From NCBI GenBank assembly GCA_943735955.1, contig OX030968.1:4260434-4324433 (forward strand): a DNA stretch of 64,000 nucleotides. The letters run 5' to 3'. Shown piece after piece: positions 33,700-46,528 of the stretch. This stretch comes from Piscicola geometra (lineage: Eukaryota; Annelida; Clitellata; Hirudinida; Piscicolidae). The stretch's first letter is position 1; each line of letters begins with the position of its first letter. The notes under the pieces were generated by a model, which had not been told where the DNA came from, searched no databases, and saw only the letters and a program-made list of their open reading frames with translations. A program made the translations under genes and the position numbers.

Positions 33700-34540
33700 T
33701 TCAAGTAAGAGTTTAAATCACATATTAAACTTTAATAATTAAAGGAATGTAAGTCCCGTAAACAGAAGTTAAAAACAAAATTACGCGAGTTCGCTTTGAC
33801 AAATCACTTTTTCTCGAATGTTCTAGCCAAACATATAGATAAGTTGTTCCATCTTTTGGAAGATGTAAAGGAACAGAACAAGCTGGAAGATTCTCAAATA
33901 AATCATTAATAGCGGCAATGTTAAACATTCTATAACGAAAATAGTAAAAGTGAAAGACAATAAAAGTACATAAACTAAATTTTTAATATTTAGGTTTTGC
34001 TTCAAACATTAGGAATTTGAGATTTTAAAAATATCAATAAAATAAAATATCAATTTTTGAAAGGTAAAAACAAAATGAATAAAACGCAGATCATGTGCAA
34101 AAGAAAATGTGCATTTAACACATGCAGCGCGCTTTCTTTCGCGTGCAGTTTATCTACAACCGATGAAGTGGCCAACCCAGTGATTTTCCAGTTCAAGTTA
34201 CAGTTATGCAAATTTGAATTTTTCAGTTACTATTTCTGTTTTAGTTACTTTTTTTAGTTACATTTACAGTTAAACAAGATGAAAAAAATGAACTTTTATT
34301 TTTAATATAGTCCAAATTAAGTCAAATTATTTAAAAGATATATAAATATATTATTCATAATATATGCTGTTCATTTTCATAAATGTCTTCAATTCCAGAT
34401 TTTTGCTGAAACAATTGTGGAAATAACAAGATTTAAAAACAGATAGAATTTGAGGAGCTAAAGACATGTTAGAATGAAAAATAAAACCAATGCTACGACG
34501 TAGCATTGCTATGTATAGTCTATACGTGTCAGGAGCAAAA
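33700..34540. other. Non-coding region with hAT-end-like motifs
   Basis: Nothing coding seen. Sequence at about 34165-34290 (CAGTTCAAGTTACAGTTA, repeated TTTTAGTTAC) resembles the subterminal repeats beside the hAT at 56.1-56.2 kb and may be a stray hAT end. Confidence 0.35.
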
Positions 34541-34554
34541 CTCTTACTAATTTT

Positions 34555-35850
34555 TTACAAATGTGGACCTCACCAAGGCTTTTGACACCGTCAGTAGAGA
34601 GGGTCTATGGAAGATCATGGTCAAGTACGATTGTCCAAGGAAATTCATCGTCTTAGTGAAAAAATTCCACGATGGCATGCAGGCCAGAGTCCAGGACAGT
34701 GGAGAATCATCTGATCCTTTCCCAGTCACGAACGGGGTCAAGCAAGGCTGCGTCCGGCACCATGTCTGTTTAGCCTTATGTTTTCAGCCATGCTGACCGA
34801 TGCCTTCAGAGATGAGGTGGTTGGTGTCAATCTGAAGTACCGCACAGATGGCAAACTGTTCAACTTTCAGAGGCTCCAGGCAAAAACCAAAGTGACGACA
34901 GACACCCTCAGAGACCTGCTGTTTGCTGATGACTGTATTCTCAACGCTGTCTCAGAAGCCGTCATGCAACGCCTCGTTAACCTGTTTTCCAGCGCCTGCA
35001 GAAACTTTGGTCAGCACAAAAAAGAGTTAAATCCTCCATCAGCCAGCATCTGGATGGCCCTACGTTGAGCTCAACACCATGGTCAATGGACAAAGGCTCA
35101 ACACAGTGGACTGCTTCACCTACCTAGGCAGTACACTATCTCAGAGTGTCACTATCGATGACGAGGTGAATGTCAGGATTGCTAGAGCCAGTTCCACCTT
35201 TGGCAGGTTGTACCTCAACGTCTGGAACAAGAGGCATCACCACCAAGACAAAGCTGAAAATATACAGAACTGTCGTGCTCCCCACAGTATGTGATACGTG
35301 GACTGTGTATCAACGCCATGATAGGAAGTTGAACCACTTTCACACAACAAGCCTCAGGAAAATCGTCGGCATAAAATGGCAAGAAACAATCCCATACTCA
35401 GTGGTACTGTCCATAATAGGTCTTCCCAGCCTTTTCACCCTCCTAATGCAAACTCAGCTTTGCTGGGCAGGGCACATTATCCAAATGCCCTTAATGGTGA
35501 ACTTCTGCATAGCCAGCGGTCTCAGGGTGGGCGAAATAAATGTTTCAAAGACATTCTAAAAACCTCACTAAAAGCGTTTGTCATCAACGTAAAAACCTAG
35601 GAGCAAGCGACAACAAATTGTTCAACCTGGTGCTCTTCAATTCACTAAGGTGCCGTGACCTGCGAGGCAAACAGGATCACCGCCGCAGAAAAGAAGGCAA
35701 ATCCAAAAATCCCACGCTGTCAACCCTACCGGAGACATCCCACTCATCCTTTGTCCCTTATGTTCCCGAACCTTCCGTGCCAGGATCGGCATCATCAGCC
35801 ATCTCGCACACACAGAGAGCCAGTCACAACACACTCCGAATGACTTGAAT
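34555..35850 (+). pseudogene. Non-LTR retrotransposon 3' half (RT to C terminus), block A
   Basis: Broken frames: VDLTKAFDTVSREGLWKIM; DPFPVTNGVKQGC; MFSAMLTDAFRDEVVG; LLFADDCILNAVSEA (polymerase FADD motif); TVDCFTYLGSTLSQSVTIDD; YRTVVLPTVCDTWTVYQRHD. A histidine-rich C terminus follows. This is the endonuclease/RT family often mislabelled craniofacial development protein 2. From about 34941 onward it is duplicated at 44941. Confidence 0.8.
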
Positions 35851-36498
35851 TGGTCCTTGTTGACTCGACGGAGGAACGAACCTTACCCCGTTCATAAAAT
35901 TAATCAATCCATCAAATAAATTTCTATAGCGCTCTTTCATCAAATTCAAGAGTGCTCAATGTTTGAGAGTAGTTTGATTGACCAGCCTTTGTTCAGATTT
36001 GTGGGCCTTTGTGTGCGTGTGACGCGTAGAATAGATGTGCGTATCTTAATAATTCATTTTATTAAAAATGAAATAGAAATGTTTTTTTACAAAACTAAAC
36101 AGATAATAAAATATAAATGTTAGATTTTCAAATAAACAAAAAATGGGAAAATATATATACTTCACAAAAATTGAAATACTGACACTTTCAAGAAAATCAT
36201 TAATGAGATTTTTCAATTTCCGTTCCTCAATAGAAATTAAAACTATAGTGTGTATTCTTTGTTTTTACGTCAAAGTGATGTTCACATATTTGTTTATAAT
36301 ATTTCACTTTATACTTAATTGTTAAGGTAGGATTAAACCAACATTAAATTTAAATTAGTTTCAATACATTTTCATAACTTCAAATTTTTTAACATTTTTC
36401 GTTACCTCTTTTCAAATAGTCTAATCAACCCTCAATCTCCCTTCCACTCACTCCCAATAGCACTCTACTGTTCACAAATCCACAACTCCCATCCACAG

Positions 36499-38580
36499 AT
36501 GAACTCATCAAGAACCCTTATGAGCACAGGCTTGGTGTTGCTAGCGATGTTCTGTGCGGCAGACGCCTTGAAGTGTTACAAAGGTGACGAGTGCAATGAG
36601 ACACGCAGCGAAGAGTGCATCGGAAATGGAACTAACTCTTGACACATCACGCTTTTTAAAATAGGCGGTTAGTGGTTTGAGTGTGTGGTTTAATCAGATT
36701 TTAGGATTTGTTCTTCATAGCTGTTTGTGAGTTTAGTTTGTTTCTCAAAGATGTTTGTGAGATTAAAAAAAAGTTTTTTTCAATCTTATATTCAATAAAA
36801 CTCAAATCCTATTTAAACTCAAATTCATCTCCAATTTATATGAGTCCTCGTTTCTTTTTACCATTTACCGCTGCTTCTGCGTTTTCGCAATATTATTTTC
36901 TATGTTTTTTTTGCAGTTTTAATACTCAATTTTATTTGATTTTTTTTATACAAAAGAAGTTGACATCTTTAATTTAATGAATTAATTTTCTTCTTTAATA
37001 CTTTTTATTTATAGTCTTTTATTATCTGTTTACATTTAGCAACTCTCAAAACAATTTTTAGTCGCGTAGCTAATTGTTCAACTATAATATTTTTATTCTA
37101 ATTTAGTTTTTATTTCAAGATGAAAAGATAGACAATACTTACATTTTAAATTCTTATATTTAAAATAACTTTTCAATGCATTTAAAAATCAATGTTGCGT
37201 TTTTGCAGCCATGGCGTAATAGGAGATCATATCATATCTATTATAATATTTATTATGAAAAAAATAAAATAATTTTTTTATTTCCATTTCTTATGAAATT
37301 GATAAAATTAATACTCAAACTTAAATTTTATGATGAATGTTTTTTTTATAGAAAAAATTCTAAACCTAATACTTTACACTTAGAGCTTTCATTGAAGAAA
37401 ATATAATTTTTTCATCTTTTATAGATTGATAAAGAAATTAAAATTGAGATTACAGTCGTCGTCGATGTCGTCTTTGCAACGGCATAACAGTTTATGAGTG
37501 TGCTGTTGTAATTCACGTTAAATCTTTTGCTTTTTGCCAATTGCTTTTTAATAATAATAATTAATATTATAAAATATTTTAAATAAAAAATGTTGTCAAA
37601 GTATTTGTGATTGCAATTTATTTCTGTTTTAATAAATGTGGTTTGAACAAGTGAATTTATGATTTCTTACTGCATAGAATTAGATCACCTTTTCGCTCAT
37701 GGTGCGTTTTTGCAACATTTTGCCCCACTAAAACTTATCAAGCAATTGTTTTTAATTTTGCTTGAGTTATTATTATAACCATATAATGCAAGTCTAAATG
37801 TAAAATTCATGTTGACAACTTTATTTCATGTTGCGGCCATAAATGGGTTAACCCATTCGATGAAATATTAGCTTGTTTTTCTAATCATAGTCGACACCAC
37901 CACCATCATCGTCGTCATCAGACTCATAATCATAATCATCTTAGTTTTCTTCATCATCCTCATTCTTATTTTTATAGCAATTATTCTTCACAAACCTCTT
38001 TTGTGAATCTTTTAAATTCAACTTCCCTTGCCACTACTACACCACCAAATTGCAACCCCCACAGGAATAAATAAATGTGTGAGTGGCTGTCATTCTGACG
38101 ATAAAAACGCGTGTGAACCCCTACAAGACTTTGAAGGCAAAAAGTGCTTCTGCCAGAGTAAGCAGTTGTGGCAGTTGTTGTTTCAGTAGAGATTGTTGTT
38201 TTTGAGATTTTCTTGAATTTTATTATTGTTGTTTCAATATTTGCTGTTGTTTCTTTCAAGTTAGTTCAAATATTCATTTTACTTCTCCATTCTTTTCTAT
38301 TTCAACTTTCAGTTCATCACTCAATTTCCTATTCTTTCTAACCAACGCCCTTTGTCCTCACCTCAGCTGACCTGTGTAACACAGAAGATTATGTGCGTAC
38401 AGGCACTGTCAAACCCCCTGTCACAACCACTGGAGGCAAGAGCTCAACGCCTATTCAGCCTAGCAGTGTCTCAACCACAGCTTCTGTCGTTCTTGTGGTC
38501 TTTGCAGTCATGGCTTTGGAGGCACAAGGTGAGTCCGCCAGAGTAAGCAGTTGTTGTTTCTGTAGGGATTGTTGTTTTTG
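36499..38580 (+). pseudogene. Ly6/three-finger GPI-protein pseudogene (block A)
   Basis: Exon 1 (from 36499) keeps the signal peptide MNSSRTLMSTGLVLLAMFCA and LKCYKGDECNE, but TGA at 36640-36642 replaces the TGC Cys codon found in the intact paralogue. Exon 2 (38065-38157) encodes CVSGCHSDDKNACEP and KKCFCQ and looks intact. Exon 3 (from 38367) gives TDLCNTEDYVRTGTVKPPVT, then STASV-like sequence and AVMALEAQ, after which it departs from the intact copy. The tail GCTTTGGAGGCACAAGGTG joins sequence resembling the decayed exon 2 at 49.55 kb, so the gene looks recombined as well as nonsense-mutated. Confidence 0.8.
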
Positions 38581-38599
38581 AGAGTTTCTTGACTTTTGT

Positions 38600-38645
38600 T
38601 ATTGGTGAATGGGTAGCCGAGTCGGCGAGATTAGAACTAGAACTG
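38600..38645 (+). mobile_element. SINE head fragment
   Basis: GAATGGGTAGCCGAGTCGGC matches the A-box region of the SINE at 12088. It stops abruptly and continues into a hAT-derived sequence. Confidence 0.45.
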
Positions 38646-39275
38646 GAATTGGACCCAATATTCAAATTGAGAACAAAAAAACGGGTTAAAAATGTTAGAC
38701 ATTGTAATAACTACTAACATAAAAAAATATAATGAAATATATTAAAAAGCTATGGTTGTCTTTATAAAATAAAAATGACATAAAAATTGGTAAAATATCC
38801 AAATATATGAATGATTTTGTACTTTCGGAATGAGAATGTTGAAAAACCCTTTGATAAATTGATCATCATAAATGAAAAAGAAATTTCAGAAAAGAATAAA
38901 TTGTACAAATATTCAAGATGAAGGCTTATAAAAGTCTTCCTGCGCAGACCTCTACTTAGACCCAAGATCATTTAATTTAAAACTAAATCTGCTGACGGTT
39001 TAAACCGTATAAAAAGCCATAGAAACTTAATTTAATTACTTAAAACCAATGAAAACAATCTCAAATCATTTGTTAAAGAAAATTTACGAAAATTTGAATC
39101 GTGTTTATTTAATCAAATTTTTACGTTCAACTAATAAATGCTAAGGAATGTTAAGACCATAGATATAGTATATCTTGTTGTTTGTAGGATATCTATGGTT
39201 AAGGCCATATATATATAGCATTACTATAGGTATATGGACAAGACTAGCAAGTTTTAGACCGGGAATGTGTGGGGA
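38645..39275 (+). mobile_element. Deleted second copy of the hAT family
   Basis: Segments match the interior of the 26.1-27.6 kb element in order: GAATTG...ATATTCAAATTG near the left end; AATTGTACAAATATTCA (38898); GACCCAAGATCATTTAATTT (38958); CTAGCAAGTTTTAGACCGGG (39244). The terminal repeats were not recognised. Confidence 0.5.
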
Positions 39276-39554
39276 AACCAAGTTTAAAAATCATTTTCAC
39301 AAAACATTTAACTTATTTTCAGTTATTTAGGAATGAAACTTCGACAAAGCAAAATTAATTTTTCCAAGTTTGTTTAAAATAACATTAAGATGAATAAATT
39401 CATTACTTATTGAGCTTTCTTCACCAAAAATGATTCAAATAATTTATTGATTTATTTATAATTTTACTGGCTATTAAGTTGAAAATGTGATATTAGTTTT
39501 ATGAAAGATCAAAAAATGATACTTTTATATCATTGGTGGCCTGGGTCCCCAAAT

Positions 39555-40203
39555 ATTTTTGACAAGTCGGCTGAATTTCATAGAAAACGAAAATTTCATA
39601 GAAAACGAAAATATTCTATCACCTAGCCAATACGCTTTCACAAAAGGCAATTCTACGGAACTAGCGATTTTGGATTTTGTGAATCATGTTGCTACTGGTA
39701 TTGATTTTCGATTACACATATTAAGTATTTTCATTGATTTTTCAAAGGCATTTGATACTATTAACCATTCTATCTTGCTTGATAAATTGTTACATTATGG
39801 AATACGTAGAACATGTCACAAATGGTTCTGTGAATATTTAAAAAATCGTTCCCAATATGTATACAATGATGGGGTAACATCTAACACACTAAAGATTAAC
39901 ACTGGTGTACCGCAGGGATCTATTTTAGGACCTTTGTTATTTAACATTTATGTTAATGATTTAATGAATCTTTCTGAAATTGCCAAATTTGTCCTTTATG
40001 CTGACGACAATACAGTATTGTTCCAAGACACAAATGTTAATAATCTTATTCTAAAAACAAATATTTTTCTTAATTTGTTACATCAATGTACAATTGACAA
40101 CCAACTCAAAATCAACTATGCAAAAACATGCAGCATTCTTTTTGGCCCTAAAATAAAAACAAACATTATTAATTATAGACTACAATTGATTCTTATATTA
40201 TAG
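39555..40203 (+). pseudogene. CR1/Jockey-like reverse transcriptase fragment
   Basis: An open frame with RT motifs in order: QYAFTKGNSTELAILDFVNH; IFIDFSKAFDTINHSILLDK; YGIRRTCHKWF; INTGVPQGSILGPLLFNIYV; FVLYADDNTVLFQD. The polymerase YADD is intact. It lacks the endonuclease and C-terminal portions, and ends at the GGGTTAATCCAGATTCGACT repeat. It looks recently inserted and truncated. Confidence 0.85.
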
Positions 40204-40537
40204 GGGTTAATCCAGATTCGACTACAGACTTTGTGTCTTTTCATAATTAAATGTGTAATAAAAAAAATTTAAATCTTAAATATGCCCATGTATGTATTAT
40301 ACATTAAAAAAATATTTTTAAGCACAAGACTTGAATTCATCTTTTTTAAATAATTGAACAGTTTTTCAAATTATGGGAATCGGGACACTGACACAAAGTA
40401 GTACTTTTATTCTAAAGGTATTGGGAGATAAGCAATTAAATCTCATCTGAAGAACGGTATAAAATGTTGTGTAGTTGTCTTTATTTTAATATTGCACAAT
40501 CGTTTCTAGAAACAAAGATAACGAGAATTTTTTTTAT

Positions 40538-43334
40538 TTAAAATGGATAATAAATGAAAGTATCAGATTTTGTCGAAGTCTGCTTTCTTCGATTACGAGA
40601 GTTTTTAGAAGCACTGCATGTAAGAGACGGTGATTTCGGCTCCATCTTCACTGACACATGAGGTCTGTCCAAGGAAGCAGTTGTCATTCCTGCCGAATCA
40701 GGTTTTGAAGTGGGAATCAAATGCCACTGCTTGGCATCGAAGCAGGTGCAGTCTTTTTCACAGCTGCAGGCAAGCTCTTTGTAGATAATGGGCGCCTCAG
40801 AATTTCTTTTCCTGACGTGATGCGCCAGTCCGAGGCCTGCCATAGTTGGTAGAGTTGGACAAGCTGCTTCCATCAGAGCCACGCACTCTTTGACATCGTC
40901 AGAGGTTATCTGTGGATAAAATGATACATGTAAAAAATATTTGTTGCCATTATGAATAGCCTATATCATTGAGCAAGATTGAGAATCAAAGTCTTCACCC
41001 AAAAAAATTAATATACACTTTCAGAGTATAAAAATCTCGTGTAGAAGAACTTGTAGCTCACGAATCCGACTACCGTTCACGATTGCTTGGAGGTCAGCGA
41101 GGTTGTTGACAGACATGCCCATTGCTATGGCGCTGTCGCAGCTGCGCTTAAGGGCTGCCCCGACGCCGTCAGGAGCTCCTTTGCCGTGGCCGGCTTCTGT
41201 AAAAAGCCATTGCCATGAGTTGATGCCTCGTCTTGCCATCTCGCTTTGGAACAAAAACATGGTGCCTCGGTTTCGGTACTGTGACGATGGGGGGTCAGAT
41301 ACGATCGTCACAGACTCGAGGCCCGGTATCATGGCCTGGCAGTGGTCCAGAATGGGCCGGAGATGCGCCAGAATACCAGCCGATGTTTTGATTTTTTCCA
41401 ATGACAACGTGGCAAATGCTGTGGGCTCAGAGTCCTTAAAAAATATTTTAACAGCAGTGAACATTTAATTTTTGCTCATTTACACTCACCGCAATGTAGA
41501 GGATGTCTTGGTGAATAATCATCTTTGTATGGAACCCCCAGTGGGCAGATTGCGACTCTGCGTTATACTTTCCAAAATAATTTTCTGAAAAATCTACATG
41601 CAGCATAGCATGCCCTGGCATCAAACTGAGACGCTCGCTGCGAATAGCACGCAGTTGGTGTTTAACGCGTAAAAAATGGGCACAGAATTTCTTTAGGAGC
41701 TTTTCAAACTTAATCAGAGCGTCCTTAATACTCTGCTTTCTGTAGAAAACGTATCATGGTAAAGTTCAGGTTAGATGAAATAGATGAAAACAAAGTTATA
41801 CTCTTACCTGAACAAGCTGGGTGGACTTGTACTGCGTCCGCATGTCTGTTGTCAGCTCCCAATGGTAAAATTTGATGGTGCTAGGAGCACCTTCAGGCAC
41901 TGGAAGAAGCACAGTTCGGTCGAGACACACAGCGCATTTGCGGTACATACATGCATACGAGTCGGAACTGCACACCAGCTGATCGACAAGGTGATGCTTT
42001 TCGCGACTGTTAATGAGCTTGCAGAAAAACAGTGAATTGACCATCAACTGTCAAGGAATGTTTGAGGTTTGAATAAATGAACAAAATCAAACTTACATGT
42101 TGTAGAATCATAACTCACATCGAGATTGGTGCAGTGCGAACACAAGCACAAGTTTCTGTCGCAGAGACGTGGTCTCAACACGAAAAACGCCTTTTGTCTC
42201 AGCATGTAGAAAGTCGATCGACCTATTTTTATATCAGGAAATTCTGAAGCAAACTTCTCGAATAGAATTTCGACCGAAAAATTCAACTACCGCTTCTGAT
42301 ACTTCTGACCTTTCAAGGAGATCGTCTCTTTCTTTCCTGATGCAAGGCGTGAATTGTCGTCTCTGAATATGAAGTCAACGACGCGAGCTGCCAGAGTCAA
42401 AGACGATGGTCGGACTGTCGGCTCCGGTGCCTTCAGTGGACTGATCGTTCGGTAGTCGATGCGCATGCCTTTCATGAGGTAACGCTTCACATTTCTACAG
42501 GCAGCGTTGCAAATCTGGCAATTCAAGTTATTAATTTGAGAAGTAAGCAATTTAATAAATTGATGAGAATTTTAATGATAAAATTAAGCATAAAGGTAAT
42601 TGACGATTAGCTTACCTTTTTCATAACAGAAACTACAGAGCGCGTTCGCTTGTATTGTCGCCTGATGTCGAACGTAATATCAGCCGCATCGTTTTTTACG
42701 CGTTGCTCTCGTGTGCGGCGTAGTTGTAGCAGATGCTTCCTGCTTGCTTCGCGACATACCACTCGCATTGCCAGGGCCGAGGAAGCAGCTTCAGCTTTCT
42801 TCTTCTGCACGATAAAAATTAAAGGTATAAGTTTTAAAAAAAATAATAACCTAATTTAATATAATAATTAAGGAAAACTTACCATACGATATATTCCTTT
42901 TCGTAGGCGCCATAGCTCTCGCTGCATATTTTTAATCTTGCGCTGCATGCGCACCAGGGCACATCTCGCTTTGCGCTTCTCCCGATCGCGAGCTGCGGTG
43001 CTCCGATTTTTAGTTGTTCCAGAACAGGTACAGGTTCGCTGCAGGATAACTGGGCTGCTGGTACTGGCAGCTACTGGTAGATCGAGGGTAAGTGGAGAAG
43101 ATTGACCCTGCTGCTGCTGCTTCTTTCGTGACCACTGCAGACGCTTTTTTTCTCTTTCGTACTTTCGTACTGCTCGCTTTCCGCGTACGGTGCACGAAGC
43201 TTTCTTAGATTCTCTGTACTTTTTGGCTGCAGCTCTTTTACGTTCATTGTATATTTCTCTGTTTTCGGTTTTCATTTTTTCTCGATAACGTTGAGAAGCC
43301 TCTCGGTTTCTTTTTTTTGGTCAATTGGTGCCAT
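40538..43334 (-). pseudogene. Seven-exon transposase-like gene with in-frame stop
   Basis: Exons on the minus strand: 43334 (or internal ATG 43275)-42883, 42804-42616, 42514-42119, 42047-41808, 41735-41490, 41434-41051, 40909-40538. All joins are in phase 0. The last donor (CAA/GTTCTT) is the weakest. Features in order: a basic Lys/Arg/Gln N-terminus; RVVDFIFRDDNSRLASGKK; EFPDIKIGRSTFYMLR; a Cys cluster CLCSHCTNLD; LHVDFSENYF with QSAHWGFHT; TIVSDPPSSQYRNRG; and GHGKGAPDGVGAALKRSCD. These motifs recur in a large family of invertebrate multi-exon proteins that look DDE-transposase-derived; I do not know its official superfamily. Two defects: TAG at 42287-42289 inside exon 3, and an 8-A tract at about 43312-43319 where nine would keep the ATG at 43334 in frame. 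About 739 codons from 43275. The strong splice conservation suggests recent decay or an assembly error. Confidence 0.75.
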
Positions 43335-43737
43335 CTAAAAAAGAAATTAGTATTGGAACAAAGCTATATTATCAAGAAGTTCATAATAATGTATTCATGT
43401 CCCTATCTCACTATCAGAATCGGGAAAATTGATCTTATTTCATTAATTGAAAAGCTTTATTAAAAATATTATTAGACGAAGCTTATATCAAAATATTTTT
43501 CAAAAATTGCCTTATTCAATGAATAATATGAAACAACTTTAAAATATACTAAAAGTCGTGACACCTAATACTAGTATATTGAGAATCGGGGAATTTTGTG
43601 CTAACGTCAGGGTATGCATGATAGGATATGTTGATATTGTTCTATAAAAAAGAAACATTAAGAACCCGATATTATATATTTACCTCCATATACCCATGAA
43701 CTGTATTAATAAAAAAAATTAGAAATTTAGTACTCAC

Positions 43738-43790
43738 CTGTTTCTCGATAAACCACAATGATCAGAGGGAAAAAAAACGCTAGAATCAAA
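43738..43790 (-). other. Candidate 5' UTR exon of the transposase-like gene
   Basis: A consensus donor (AAACAG/GTGAGTACT) ends at 43738 on the minus strand. An acceptor, tttcttttttag, sits directly before ATG 43334. The upstream boundary is a guess. Confidence 0.35.
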
Positions 43791-43869
43791 ATTGAGAAAT
43801 TGTGAAAAATAACAAAATAGCCGAAAGCTGAAATAAAATAATGTTTTTTAAAGTTGAGAAAAGCAAAAC

Positions 43870-44135
43870 CACGTCTTTAAATAAGCCTACGACTGAATAA
43901 ATCAAACCGGATAGAACTAACTAATATATAAACTTAAATATTTAATATTAAAGATCTGTTAGCAAATTTAAGACATGCGTTTTTAGTCTATTTTAAACTT
44001 TTGAATAGCTAGAAAGGATAATATAGTAATATTTATTATAAAAATTTTACATGGATAATATTTGTATATTCATTTTCTCTAAAAAAAATGCATCCAGTCT
44101 TTGATACGATTTTCCATTCTTTTGAAAAAAAAGTA
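43870..44135. repeat. Dispersed AT-rich repeat (inverted copy of 27.97-28.26 kb)
   Basis: See the entry at 27900. It contains the shared blocks AGCTAGAAAG, TTTTACATGGATAATATTT and ACGATTTTCCATTCTTTTG. Confidence 0.6.
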
Positions 44136-44159
44136 AGACACGGAAAATCATAAGTATGT

Positions 44160-44935
44160 AATCGATTCTGAATTAACCCATAGAGAGAGTCAGTTATACA
44201 AAATTCTTAGATATTTATATAACCAGTAATCTTTCTTGGAATGAACATATAACGTATATATCGAAAAAACTTTCAAAAATATTGGTATTTTACATAAACT
44301 TAAACACAATTTACCATCTCATATAATTAAGTTACTCTATTCTACTTTAATTCTACCTTACTTGACCTATTGTCTCCCTTTATGGGGACTTGCCTGCAAA
44401 ACTCATTTACATCCTTTAAATGTTATACAAAATAATTTTCTTAGAGTCCTGTTTAAATTACACTCTCATGACCACATATCTCATCTGTATCTTCCAGCTC
44501 AAACTTTAACAATCAATCAGTTATACATCTTTAAAACCTATATTCTTTTCACATTTAATACATTCCTTCACATCCAACGGCACACGAACATTGAGAATTA
44601 AGTCTGACTATTACTTATAAACACCAAGAAACAATTTCTATCTAAATAGTCCAATCTGTGCAGGGCTCCAACTATGGAACAGATTACCGTTGAATTTGAA
44701 GAATATACACCAAACCCTTAATTTTTTAAAAATAATTAAACCACTTATAATTTCTAATCACTTTAATTAATTTTTTTTGTAAATCAATGAAAAAATTTGT
44801 TATTATTAACAATTCTTTTAATTTGTGAGTTTAATTAAGAAGTTCATGTATTATTTTATTTTTCTAAGAGGTCATACAAGCATTTATTTGCTTCGATTTC
44901 TAAATTTATTTGTTTGCAAATAAACGAATTGTTGT
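44160..44935 (+). pseudogene. CR1-like LINE 3' end
   Basis: LTYCLPLWGLACKTHLHPLN then VIQNNFLRVLFKLHS (44362 onward), then LQLWNRLPLNLKNIHQT near 44665, the usual C-terminal pattern of CR1-like elements. The 3' end is a TTGTTGTAA-like tail at 44930-44940, which is also the breakpoint of duplicated block B. A second copy of the terminal part is at about 52395-52560. Confidence 0.7.
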
Positions 44936-44940
44936 TGTAA

Positions 44941-45885
44941 TGCTGTCTCAGGAGCCGTCATGCAACGCTGCGTTAACCTGATCTCCAGCGCCTGCAGAAA
45001 CTTCAGTCAGCACAAAAAAGAGTTAAATCCTCCATCAGCCAGCATCTGGATGACCCTACGTTGAGCTCAAAACCATGGTCAATGGCCAAAGGCTCAACAC
45101 AGTGGACTGCTTCACCTACCTAGGCAGCACACTATTCCAAAGTGTCACTATCGATGACGAGATGAATGTCAGAATTGCTAGAGCCAGTTCCATCTTTGGC
45201 AGGTTGTGCCCGAACGTCTGGAACAAAAGAGGCATCACCACCAAGACAAAGCTGAAAGTATACAGGACTGTCGTGCCCCCCACACTGCTATATGCATGTG
45301 AAACGTAGACTGTATATCAACGCCATGATAGGAAGTTGAACCACTTTCACACAACAAGTCTCAGGAAAATCCTCGGCATAAAATGGCAGACAAAATTCCA
45401 TACTCAGTGGTACTGTCCATAGCAGCTCTTCCCAGCCTTTTCACCCTCCTAATGCAATCTCAGCTTCGCTGGGCAGGGCACATAGTCCAAATGCCTTTTA
45501 TGGCGAACTTTTGCATAGCCAGCGGTCTCAGAGGCGGCAAAATAAACGTTTCAAAGACATTCTAAGAGCCTCACCAAAAGCGTTTGTCATCAACGTAGAA
45601 ACCTAAGAACAAGCTGCAACAAATCATTCCACCTGGCGCTCTTCAATTCACTAAGGTGCCGTGACCTGCGAGGCAAACAGGATCCCCGCGGCAGAAAAGA
45701 AGGCAAATCCGAAAAGCTCACGCTGTCAATCCTACCGGAGACGTTCCCCTCATCCTTTGTCCTTTATCTTCCCGAGCTTTCCGTGCCAAGATCGACCTCA
45801 TCAGCCATCTGCGCACACAGAGAGCCAGTCACAACACACTCCGAATGACTTGAAGTGGTCCTCGTTGACTCGACGGAGGGACGAA
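44941..45885 (+). pseudogene. Non-LTR retrotransposon 3' end, duplicated block B
   Basis: Near-identical to 34941-35850: VDCFTYLGSTLFQSVTIDDE; RASSIFGRLCPNVWNKRGI; KLKVYRTVVPPTLLYACET; LRWAGHIVQMPF. It keeps LLYACET, which block A has lost to a deletion (VCDTWT). Frameshifts are present in both. Confidence 0.8.
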
Positions 45886-46528
45886 CCTTACCCCGTTCAT
45901 AAAATCAATCAATCCATCAAATAAATTTCTATAGCGCTCTTTCATCAAATTCAAGAGCGCTCAATGTTTGAGAGTAGTTTGATTGACCAGCCTTTGTTCA
46001 GATTTGTGGGCCTTTGTGTGCGTGTGACGCGTAGAATATGTGTGCGTATCTGTAATAATTCATTTTAGTAAAAATTTAATAGAAATGTTTTTTTTTACCA
46101 AACTAAACAGATAATAAAATATAAATATAAATGTTAGATTTTCAAATAAACAAAAAATTGGAAAATATATATACTTCACAGAAATTGAAAGACTGACCCT
46201 TTCAAGAAAATTACTAATGAGATTTTTCAATTTCCGTTCCTCAATAGAAATTAAAACTAAAAGTGTGTATTCTTTGTTTTTACGTCAAAGAGACGTTCAC
46301 ATATTTGTTGATAATATTTCACTTTATACTTATTTGTTAAGGTAGGATTAAAGTTTAATCATTAAACCAGCATTAAATTTCAATTAGTTACAATGCATTT
46401 TCTTAACTTCAAATTTGTAACACATTTTTCGTTACTTCTTTTCAAATTGCTATATCAACCATCAATCTCACTTCCACTCACTCCCAATAGCCCTTTACTG
46501 TTCTCAACTCCACAACTCCCATCCACTA

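Noticed and set aside
41103..41468. Plus-strand frame opposite the transposase-like gene
   Set aside because: Shadow of the conserved minus-strand exon carrying SDPPSSQ and GHGKGAPDG.
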